This document shows, piece after piece, positions 20,829 to 30,866 of a stretch of 50,000 nucleotides of DNA (positions within the stretch are counted from its first letter, which is position 1; each line of letters opens with the position of its first letter). Both the position numbers and the translations under genes were made by a program. Origin of the DNA: Chromera velia. Lineage: Eukaryota > Sar > Chromeraceae. The notes beneath the pieces are model-generated. The model was not told where the DNA came from. It searched no databases and saw nothing but the letters and a program-made list of their open reading frames with translations. The DNA lies in assembly GCA_018398765.1 (NCBI GenBank), contig JAHBMJ010005136.1, forward strand, positions 1-50,000. Direction: 5' to 3'.

Positions 20829-22553
20829 CTATCTGTCTGTTGCTGCTATCCCTCCATCTGTTTCCGTCGTTCGTCGGTCTCTTTCAGCGCTTTTGCCCAT
20901 TACAACATCCTCCTGTTCTCCATGCTGGCTGTCCTGTCCTGTCGGTCTGGGGGGCGGGTCGGGGAGGGGGTCGGGTATGTTTCCATTGGTGATGTGGGCC
21001 GCAAGGTTGTTGCCCTCCTGTCCTCCTAGGGGGAACCATGCTCCTGCATGCACCTGTTGGCCTGGCTGTGGGGGGACAAGCTGCGTGGGGTGGAGTGACA
21101 TCGCAAAAACAGCAAGAAACAAAAGGAGAGAGAAGGGGCGGATTGGTTTGGCTCTGGCCAGGCGCTGGCTCCAGCGGTAACTCTTCTTGAAGTTGAGTTG
21201 AAGCAGTCCACCCATAAAGAAGGCTGCTTGCTGCGGGCGGATGTTGGGGCGTGCATAAGGTGGGGAGGAGGCTGGGGGTACAGAAGAGGGGGTTCGGGCA
21301 TGACCAGTCACTACTTAGCCCAGCTGTCTGTCTGCTCTTTGTGCTGAAAAGCATGGTACTACTCTGCATCTTCTCTTTACAGCTTCTTCCTTTCTGTCTG
21401 CTTTTGTGGGTGGGGGGCGGAAGAACCCTGCGTACTTACGTTCGTTGACAAACCCTGCCAGAAGATAAACATCCCAGGGGGAAAGTGGCTGGAGATCTAG
21501 ACGACGGATGTCTTGTGAGGTCAGGAGGGGGACGTTGGTGGGACGGAGCCAGCGGTAGCGAAAGCGGTAGATCAGCTTTGCAGGGGGATCTATGCGGTGG
21601 GCCGTGCTGGCTGCCCAAAGCTCGGATGCAAAGGTGGGGGAGGCTGAGTGCCCGGAGCATCCCACTCTCTGGATATGTGCGTAGAGGAAGGTAGGGGGAG
21701 GGACACTCCAAAGGATTCCCTTCACCATCTGCGCATACAGGGCCGTAGGGGGCGAATGGGCGACAAGCGCCGGAGATGCAACGAGAATGAGGAAGGCAGT
21801 GCAAGCGATGATACGAGCGACTGACCTTTTTTCTCGAGGTCTCCGCCTGGGGAAAAGTGTAGTGATTCAACTTGTCTGGGCCTGCTGATGCCTGGTTACT
21901 GCCTCAAGACATAGTTGGAAGCCCTCCTCAATGGTCATGGACATTCGTGCGAGGACGACCCATCCGAGTGCGGTGGTGTGGGCGCAGGCTTCCCACCCCA
22001 TTGCTAAAACGACGGCACACAGAGGAATGATAAGGATGGAAAAGAGGAGTTGCAAGAAAAGAAATGCTAGGAAAAAAGGAGAGACGAGGTAGTAACAAAT
22101 TAATTGATTGAGGGTTGTCAGGTAGTGACAAATGATCTCTTCCGTTCTCCGTTCTCCCAGCTCCAGAAGTCAAATCAATTCATCTTTGTCTGTGAGGAGA
22201 CGGAAGGCTGGTTTTGCGAATTCCAGCACCCAATCTCTTCATCTTTCATAAACTGAGAAAACCTTCAGCTCAACCGTATCCTTTATCCCGTGTCGGTGTG
22301 GACAGAGAACTCATTGCATGGAGCAGACAGCTTTGCACGTGAGGAGGTGCAGCCATCTCTGTAAGAAAATCTCTACAGGTTGCCTCCTTGGCCACAAAAG
22401 ATATTTACACAGCAGGAGGCAGGAGACGGCCAGGTGGTTGATGGACAGGAATAGGGATAAGACCGTTACCCAATCTGGTAATGTGAGAGCCCGCAACCAG
22501 GCGGCGAGAAGGATAAACCATACAGTGGCCGGTAGTTCGCTCCTTCCTGCCAT
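20829..22553 (-). CDS. Multi-exon membrane protein, unknown function
   Basis: The start ATG at 22553 opens MAGRSELPATVWFILLAAWL with several hydrophobic segments (VTVLSLFLSINHLAVSCLLL). A second exon, about 22160-21880, reads YYLVSPFFLAFLFLQLLFSI and LIIPLCAVVLAMGWEACAHT. A third, 21668-21440, starts after CATATCCAG and ends GTCAACGAAC|GTAAGT in phase 1 (RYRWLRPTNVPLL, LSPWDVYLLAGF). The fourth starts at 21271 after TGTACCCCCAG in matching phase: FFMGGLLQLNFKKSYRW, then a membrane stretch PFSLLLFLAVFAMSL, with a stop at 20829 if no further intron is used. Splice joins between the first two exons are unresolved. A possible 21-nt exon (AETSRKK) lies near 21845-21825. I do not recognise the family. 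Confidence 0.6.
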
Positions 22554-22760
22554 CTCGCTTAGGAATTGGACTATCTCACAGAGTCGTCTCCTTTTGGCAG
22601 TTGACAATCTGAGAAGTCAGCCATTTCTGGGCCGTTTTTTCTCAAACTTGTACGTACCAGCTGATCAACGGATTCAAGCTGGTTGAAAATAAGAAAGTTG
22701 TTATCAATCTTATTTTTTTTTCCAATAGTTCAGTTTTCTCCGGATGTTTTGGTTTGAATT

Positions 22761-23197
22761 CAGATGCGCTATACTAAGACCAACTTAATTTGGCACGATT
22801 ACGATTGCAATTACAAATGTGAACAATATTTTTATCACGTAAACAGTCTTTTGAGACTCGCAACATGTTTTTGATAATATTCGTGAAGTTTATGCAAATT
22901 TTTAAGTTCGTACGCGCGACCGATTATGTTTGCCAAAAATATGAAAATTTAAAGCTGGGCGGCCCCGGAAACCCAAAAAATTGAGTCTCGATTTTAAATT
23001 TTCATATTTTTTGCAAACGTAATCGGTCACGCGTGCAAACTTGAAAATTTGTACAGACTTCACAAATATTATCAAAAACATATTGCAAGTCTCAAAAGAC
23101 TGTTTGCGCGATAAAAATATTTTTTATATTTGCAATCATAATCGTAATTGGCTATATGGGTTTGCCAAATTAAGTTAGTCTTGGTATATCAGATGCG
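22761..23197. mobile_element. Foldback MITE with 8-9 bp target-site duplication
   Basis: The element spans about 22769-23189 (about 420 bp). Its ends are inverted: TATACTAAGACCAACTTAAT on the left; the reverse complement of the right end is TATACCAAGACTAACTTAAT. The arms continue almost to the centre (AACAGTCTTTTGAGACT; GACCGATTATGTTTGC), leaving only a 30-40 bp GC-rich loop around 22960-22995. CAGATGCG (possibly TCAGATGCG) flanks both sides at 22761-22768 and 23190-23197. An 8-bp duplication fits hAT-type cut-and-paste transposases, which would have to act in trans since no open frame is present. Confidence 0.85.
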
Positions 23198-23199
23198 TT

Positions 23200-24278
23200 G
23201 TTCGACAGCTTTGTCAGACTTTGTAATGTGGGTGAGCAGATGAGGGAAATCTTCAACTTAATGACGGACGTGGACGTGAGAGTGAGTGAGAGCTGGGTGA
23301 AAACACTACTCTTCGATCAAACGCCATCTCCGCGCATCTCAATCTGTCAGTTGCGAGTTTCATATTGTTTCCGGACTGAGCAGATCTGCCCTTTGGTCAG
23401 GTCCCCACCTGTCCTGCTCCAAAGAAAGGTGAGTGGTCAATCTGGTCTTGTCTTTGTATTCTTCCTGTTTATTTGACTCCATAAATGAAAGGGAGACAGT
23501 CAGAGACAATCTGCTAGCAAGTGCATACGACTCTCTGCCGTGAGCAAGCTGCTGAACCCGGGTGTCTATGGCTTTCCTCTAGCTCTATTCACCCTGTTTG
23601 AGCCTGCCATGTAATATATATGATTTCCTGTCTGTACTGACTTTGGGCTATGAATCCTTATATCTTTGAGTAAATAGGTGAATGAGTAGGCATGTTGGGT
23701 TTCCATGTCCGTCTACATATCTGTCTTAAAGTAATACTATCCCCCTGTTGCTGTCTACAATACTGATTTTGATGAACGGTGCCCCTGTAGACAAATTTTT
23801 CCAGTATTTATGTATGTGGATGCCAGTCTGTGACGTAGTTTTGTCTTCATGTGCTCTGTCCGGCTTTCTCCGTTCTATATTTTTCTATATCCCTTAGGCT
23901 ATGTATGTATTGAAATTATTCGTCTCCTTTGAGTGACCAGGTGCACGTTGATTGAGTGCAGGAGTGCTGAGACTCTGAGGAGAAGCGCAAAGGCGAAAGA
24001 CTGACTGACTGACTGACTAACCTACTGATCGACTGACAGTGATAGACAGTCACAGTGACTAACTATTTGTCTGTCTTCTAGGTCTGTCTTGCTGTCTGTA
24101 AAAAAATCCCCTCCCCTGGAATGAAAATATGGCCTGTCTGCCTGCCTGCTCACCTGCTCGCCTGCCTACCTATCTGTCTGCTTCTCCGTATGTTTATCTG
24201 TATGACATTGTATGTAGGTGTATGCGTATGTGTATGAGGCTAGGAGGCAGAGAGAGAGAGAGAAAGAGAAAGAGAGAC

Positions 24279-24314
<36 letters not shown>

Positions 24315-24876
24315 TGTGGGCAGCTTGTGCTTCAAGGCTTTAGCAGGACTACATCTATGATGAATTTCATTGTGTCGGCCTTTCTGCCTCATGTGTTTTT
24401 ATACATACGTGAGAGCTTCCTCTGAAAGGCTCTGTGACATTCCCGCTCCACTCTACTGCAAGGCCTGTGTATGCTAGTGTATATGCTTGTCTCTCGGTGT
24501 GTGTTCGCCTGCATATTCCTTTGTACGACCACCAGGCGGTGCACCGAGGTCTGCTTGCTTGAAATCATACTCAAAACTCTCTGGATTGTTTTCCTGCTTT
24601 AGGGTCACTGCCCAGGGCCACTACCTCTTTTTGCACTGCATAATTTTGAATGTTCTGCGTATCAGTCTGTGAATAAAATGAAACCCTTAGAAACTTTGAA
24701 GGAAAGGGAACATTCCTTAGCATGTCCCTATCTTATCTTCCGTTCTCTCTCTCTCTTTCTCTCTGTCTCTCTGTGTGTCTCCATCCATGCATATGCGATC
24801 TGTATCTGTGCAAGCTTGTCAATCTGAGTAATGTGCATGCTTATGTATGTGTGTGATGTAGCGATGAGAGTGTGAA

Positions 24877-24912
<36 letters not shown>

Positions 24913-27060
24913 GTGTATGTGTGTGTATGTATGTATATATGTGTATGTGTATGTGTGTGTGTGTGTGTGTGTATGTATATGTGTGTGCACATGCGCACGT
25001 TAGCAGACAGGTGACAGACGAAGACTCATGATTAGGGAGAGATAGAGAGCGAGAGAGGGAAAGAGCCAGATGGATGTACGGTTCTGTATAGGAGAAAGAG
25101 ATCGAGGCCGATGCATCCAGACTAAAGTAGAGAAATTGACAGTGTCTCAGACAGACAGCAAGAGAGACAAAGGCTAGGACAAAGGATGAAACATGATGAA
25201 AGAGTAGCTATTGTGTAAGTGATGCAAACATATATGCAGACACTGTAATACACTGTCAAAGACTAGGTCAAATACTGTTGGCTCACTCCTCCCCAGTCCT
25301 CGGACCATCCTTTGTGTCTGGAGCTTTTTCACAGATACCTTTACTGTGTTTTCGTATCGAACCTAATTGAGTTATTAGTGTATTGAGAGATCACGTTAAC
25401 TAGAAAACGAGTCAATCATTCTCTAGATAGTCATTTTTTCCTTTTTTAAAATGTTAGAAAAAATATGGCAAATTAGCTTTATAAACTCAGGTAAAGAATA
25501 TATATTGTAGACAGTTTGCAGATCGATTTGCTATAAGTATGAGTGAGAATTTCAGACTAATTTTTAGTTGTATTTAGGCCTTCATGCACAATAATGCGCG
25601 ACCCTCGGTTTTCCCCTTTCACCGGGGCTATGGTATGCTCCAGAGGAGCATCAAAATCGCTGATGCAGGTCACGAATTGCATGCTGATCTGCTTACAATG
25701 CATGGCTTGGAGCTGTTTCGCACGGAGCTCTGGCACTTCCTCAGAGTGGAGGGGCCCCGGCCTTCTATATACACTCACCTGCGTTGGCGGGCTGACCGCG
25801 TTGGCGGGGTCCATGCTAGGCCCATGCACCCAATTAATTGCAAAGGCTGCATGCCCCAAAGCTCATGCAAATCGATCGATCTAGATTTCAGGTCGGCATT
25901 TAGCCTAATTCTGTAAGTTTTAATACCTAAAAAAATTATTGTTAATGCACAAATAACATTAAAACTAAACAGTTTAAATACATAATATACGTACATTTAA
26001 ATGCACATTTAACATCGAAGATTTAGAGTTAAATGTTAAAGCTTACATCCCGATGCCGAGCCTGACCGGGTTAATTTACCTGGTTTTGTTTCACATCGTC
26101 TCATGATGGGCGTGTGAAGTGTGGTGTGTCCGTTGCATGAAACTCATCTTTTATACTCATACAAGCACAATATACTTAACAAAACAAGTAAAAACAAGCA
26201 GTAAACAGTAACAAATATACGCTAAAGATTTTTAGCACTAGTTAGCACTAACATTGGCTAACCCAAAAAATAATCTTTGGGTACTAGCTAATTAAACCAA
26301 TGGCTACGTGACCCATTAAACAACTCTGGCAATGTGAAGGGACGTGTAGTTATCACTATGTAATGATGGGGACTGACTGTCCCAGGTCTGAGCAGAAGAG
26401 CCGAAGAGATACTCTGCTCATTTTTGCAGTACACCGTTCACTAGGGTTTGAGAATGTGTAATGAACACCAAGCAGTCATGTGAAAAGTGCACCGGCCTCG
26501 CTCCGGCTGCATGTCAACCAGCTCTTCTCATGCACACTTCCCTTAGCTCCCTTAATTCAAAGGCATCGATCTCTTCTCCTCCACACCCCCGCCTCCACCA
26601 GGTCAGTACAAGCAGTCAAAGCAGCCCTCAATCATCCCTGCTATCAAACACTCACAGTGACTCTCAGGTCTTCTCTTCTCTGCCCCCTCCTCCCCTTGTC
26701 TGCACCACCCCCACTCTCGCTCTGACGTGCAGACAGTCTGTCGACGATCATTCAGTCTGAGAGGGGAGACGCCGACTGCATGTGATCCGATCGGTGCGTT
26801 CATTCAATCAGCAACCGCCCTCACCTGTCTCCCTATCTCCCGCCCAATTCATTCATTGAATTAAATCAATGCCTCCACAACCTTCACATTCATTCACATA
26901 ATCATGCACGCATTAATTAATTTGCACTTCTGCAAGGGCCTGTTCACGTACCGACCCCCTCCCCATGCATCCAGCCGGACCCTCAAAATCTCCTCCCCAA
27001 CAATGAACGAGCCCGCACTCTCGTAGGGGAGGGGAGGGGAGGGGGGGGCGCCCACCTTCT
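23200..27060. other. Mostly non-coding; one possible plus-strand exon
   Basis: A frame from 23198 to a good donor, CCAAAGAAAG|GTGAGTGG at about 23428, reads GEQMREIFNLMTDVDVRVSE and could be an exon, but I could not join it to another. The rest holds GA and CT/GT microsatellites (24248-24312, 24875-24985), (GACT)n at 24000-24020, and an AT-rich island at 25360-26460. That island surrounds a GC-richer block at 25600-25870 of unknown nature. Confidence 0.4.
26082..26126. repeat. Dispersed repeat, copy 1
   Basis: CCTGGTTTTGTTTCACATCG and TGATGGGCGTGTGAAGTGTG match, with a few substitutions, the sequence at 44194-44241. Both copies lie beside AT-rich islands. Confidence 0.7.
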
Positions 27061-27129
27061 CTCACATAATCACGCATTTGCAACAATGGGCCTTCCCAAG
27101 ATTTTCCACTTCTTTCCCCTCCCCCTTCC

Positions 27130-29264
27130 CACCGCCCCCCTCGGACCTCTCCCCATCCTCACCCAGCTGGACCTGAAGAACTTCCCATTTAGAACTCCTG
27201 TTGTAGAACATCAGCTGACAACCAGGCAGGGCTCTCTGGAGGTCCTTCAGCTCATCGCTCCCCTTGAGGTGTGCAGCAATGGGGTCGTAGTGATATGCGA
27301 GTTCCAATGTCTGCATGCAGGAGGGGTACTTCTTATCATCTCTTCTACAATGTCATGCGTGGACTGATTGAGACCTCATTTGTAGTTTTGATCAATGCGT
27401 GCAACCTGTCTGATCTGGGTTTGATCAAGAGTACGCGTTTCAACAACCTGTCTGTCTGATCTACTGGCTCGTATCCTTCTTCTCCCCCCTCCTTTCAAGA
27501 AACAAATTCCTCCCTCTCCCCTCCTTTCAAAAAACAAATTCCTCCCTCTCCCCCCCGCTTTCAAAAAACAAATTGCTCCCTCTCCCCCCTCCTTTCAAAA
27601 AACAAATTCCTCCCTCTCCCTCCTCCTTTCAAAAACCAAATTCCTCCCTCTCCCCCCCCCTTTCAAAAAACAAATTCCTCGCTCTGCCTTTCTGCTCACT
27701 CACCTTCAGTTGGCGCAGGCACGACAGTGCAGACAGGGAGGAGAGCCCAAATTTGTTGCCCCTCATCCCCAACACCCGCAGTGAAGAGAGGGCGCGGAGA
27801 CCGGCAGCGACAGGGGGAAGAGACTCGTCGTTCAAATCACAGCTGCTCAGACTCAGCGTCTCAACCTGACACTCAGGCTGCTCCCCCATCGACGCAAAGT
27901 ACTCCCCCAGCATCTCCCCCAATCATGAGGATTGTCTTCTGTCCCCTCACTTGCGTGTCGAGCACGAAAGCTCTGTAGAGATTCGCGACCAACGGACGGT
28001 CCTCCTTCCCGTTGGTGAACCTGACTACAAACCCCTCTCTGTTGTCGTCTGATCTCTCTTCCGGCCTCTTCTCCTCCATCAGCCGCTCTAACGCGGGAGG
28101 GGTGAGGGGTATCAACTCGAGAGCCCCTATCAAGGGGGCCAGATGGATTGTGTATGATTTGTCTTTCACTGCGGCGACTCGGGACTCGAAGTTCGTCCAG
28201 CCGCGCTTGTGGTAGGGGGTCTTGTTTGTCACCCCCTCCAGCTCCGCCGGCACATCTGTGCATCGGAGAAAATAGACTTTTTCCGACGTGTTGCCGTAAT
28301 TGCAGGACAGCAGTCCCAGGCCCTGCTTGAAGAGGGCGTCCTCTTCCGGTGTTCTGCCTTTGACGGGCAGCCACTGGTGGAGACTGGTGAAGTCTTGGAA
28401 GTAGACGGGAAAGCTTTCTGTGTTTTTTGGAAGGGTGTTGTTGCTTGTTCTTTGGAAGTCCTTCTCCATCCAGAACTCCTCGTCCTCCTCTCCCTCTCTC
28501 TTCCCCCGCTTGCCTCCCCTCTCCTTCGAGAACAGCCTCTCACCCTCCTCCCTTCCCGCACGAACGAACGATCTCGAATCCAATCTCCCTTTTTCCTCCA
28601 ACCCCTTCATGACGGTTTTGGCAGTGCTGCCTGTGGGGTCTGGGTGCTCTGCGGAGTGCCAAGAGTAGGACAGAGCGTAGATACGGGCCCTCTTAAGGGG
28701 CTCGATACGGTCCCTCCTATCCCCTTCCGTCATCAATTGCAGCACCTCCTCGACGGACAGGTAAAGGCCGGGAAAACGTCTCTCCATCTCCTGTCGAGGC
28801 TTCACCGTCGCTCCCATCGCCACATACTTGGCAACCTCAGGCCCCTTCATGAGGGCGAAAATTCCGACAACGTGAGCCCAGTAGACGGTCAACTCTGTGT
28901 GGTGCTTTGCACGGGAGGTCTCCAGCAAAACATCCATCGCACACCCAAACCCCGCCTCCATCACCTCCATCCCTTTGACTTTTCTTTTAAACCGTCCGTC
29001 CCAGCCAAAATCAAAATAATGTTTGATGACGTCAGAGTTCATCTTCAGCAAACCCCTCCCATCTGCGATTGCAGGCCCGCACCGACTGACCGCAACAGCG
29101 GCAGTCTGGGCACTCCTCTCCTTCTCCTGGAAGCTCGTGGAACTGTCGGTATGCGTCGTTCAAATCGAATACACGCATGTTTTCCCAGTACTCGCGTACT
29201 CGGGCACGCCCCCCAGCGTGTGCTTGCCTGTCTTTCTCCAGAGTACTGAGCATCCTGCTTTTCT
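27130..29264 (-). CDS. HET/TIR-like signalling protein with leucine-rich repeats
   Basis: Exons I can phase: 29264-29175 (LEKDRQAHAGGRARVREYWE), donor ATGC|GTGTAT; from 29062 after AATCGCAG, a long exon with HGRGLLKMNSDVIKHYF, ALSYSWHSAEHPDPTG and TPYHKRGWTNFESRVAAVKD; an LRR part ending TTGAAG|GTGAGT at 27704 (VETLSLSSCDLNDESLPPVA, LSSLRVLGMRGNKF); and 27310 onward after TGCATGCAG (TLELAYHYDPIAAHL, LQRALPGCQLMFY). The 'Y-S-W..HPDP' and 'RGW..FE' pair is typical of HET-like proteins in algae and fungi that sense or gate cell responses; substrates are unknown. The frame changes near 27930-27900, so a short intron or a one-base error lies there. Upstream exons probably exist. Confidence 0.7.
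27480..27690. repeat. 34-bp intronic tandem repeat, six copies
   Basis: Units of CTCCTTTCAAAAAACAAATT plus CCTCCCTCTCCCCC, between the two LRR exons of the minus-strand gene. In transcript sense the tract is purine-rich (GGGGGGAGAGGGAGGAATTT). Confidence 0.95.
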
Positions 29265-29663
29265 CTGTTGTAGGGATACAGAGAGCCTGCCAGAAAATTG
29301 AAGGTCGCAAAATGGATCTGAGAAGACTAGACAGAGCTTGCAGGGCTTTCACTTCCTCTTGCACCCCCGTCTTAATTGTCAGGCCCTGAGGACACTTCCA
29401 AAGGATTCGGACCTGCACAAGCCACAGCTAGAAGCTATTTGGTCTGTGTCAGAGAGCTTGTAGACCTTTCACTTGCTCCCGTGGCTTCCTCTTGTCGGGC
29501 CGTTCACCGAGGACCCTTCTGGTTTTTGCTTCTGACTTTTGTCTTGTCCAAACGTCTCTTTTCGCAGAGAGGGCATTCTTGGATGCGGTGCAATGGTGCA
29601 TGAGGCTCGTTTTTGAAACGGTTCTTCGTCGATTCATTCAATGACTGACCTTAATTGTCTCAG

Positions 29664-29697
29664 ACCCCGGCGACCTTGCCGGCAAGGTCGCCGGGGT
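29664..29697. other. 34-bp perfect palindrome
   Basis: ACCCCGGCGACCTTGCC is followed directly by its exact reverse complement, with no loop. It lies between the divergent HET/LRR and coiled-coil genes, just before a GC-rich GCATGC-containing block. Confidence 0.95.
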
Positions 29698-29699
29698 TC

Positions 29700-29875
29700 A
29701 CCATGCAGGCCGGCCGGGTCCCGCGCATGCACCCGCATGCCGTGGCTCCCGCGCGCGCGCGGCGGCGCGGGGTCCATGCTGCATGGGCCGCGGCTCATGC
29801 ATGCATGCATGCCAGGCTCAAAGCTTGCGCACTGATACAGAAGTTCAGTATCAGAAAACAGCTATATATATAGGA
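29700..29875 (+). promoter_or_regulatory. Likely promoter of the coiled-coil gene
   Basis: A GC-rich stretch (CGCGCGCGCGGCGGCGCGGGG at its core) is followed by CATGCATGCATGC at 29800-29812. Next come an inverted pair CTGATAC/GTATCAG (29832-29854) and a TATA-like TATATATATA at 29863-29872. The first in-frame ATG of the gene is at 30069, so transcription would start near 29900. TGCATGCA is a known ApiAP2 binding word in apicomplexans; its use here is inferred. Confidence 0.5.
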
Positions 29876-30068
29876 CTGACCACGTTCACATCTTCTGCAC
29901 GCACAAAGCCCTGTTTGGTACCGCAAAACCAACGATCCGTGAAGAAAAAGACTGCACGTTTGCGCAGTTTCAAAGAATGCACGTTTGTGCGCAAGAAACC
30001 CCATCCCACGAACCTTCGATTTCGGCCGTGCAGCTAGGTCAGTCAATTCAGAGTTCCTGAAGAGAGAG

Positions 30069-30583
30069 ATGGCGGCCAGGTGCTACGGAGTGCATGCACG
30101 AGTACCTGGTGTAGCTCAGAGGCCCAACGAGGAGGAGGAGAAGAGCACGCCGATCACCAGTAAGGTGAATTTCTGTCCGTCTACCTCTCAAAGCAAGGAA
30201 GGAATCACCGTTGTTTCATCTTCGTTCGTTCTGTGTTTGTACGGCAGATAACTTTTCGCGACACGTCGGAAGAGTCTCATTGCTTTTGGCTTTCGGTTAC
30301 GTCATCTTTTATCCTTTCTGTGTCTGTGTGGATGCACTTTTTGCGCAGGCAGACCAAGCAGCGGAGCCTTGCAAGCACCCTGTTTTGGCCCTCCCGGAAA
30401 AGAGTCGGGACGCCAGAAACCCGCTTCAGCTGCAGGTAAAGAAATTCGTTCTCTCCCTCCAGACTCCCATCTTCTAGCTCTCTCCGCCTCTGTCCCCCTC
30501 CCGCCCCCACCCTCTGTGTGTGTGTGTGTGTGGGTCGGTGTGCGAGTGTGTGTGTGTGTGTGTGTGTGTGTCTGCGTGTGCGT

Positions 30584-30625
<42 letters not shown>

Positions 30626-30676
30626 TGTGCGTGTGCGTGTGTGTGTGCGTGTGCGTGTGCGTGTGTGTGTGCGTGC

Positions 30677-30719
<43 letters not shown>

Positions 30720-30814
30720 CGTGTCTGTGCGTGTCTGTGCGTGTCTGTGCGTGCCTGTGCGTGTCTGTGCGTGTGCGTGTGCGTGTGCGTGTGAATGTGC
30801 GTGTGCGTGTGCGT

Positions 30815-30866
<52 letters not shown>

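Noticed and set aside
28209-29249. 346-codon plus-strand frame
   Set aside because: Shadow of the HET/LRR gene, whose motifs and splice sites are on the minus strand.
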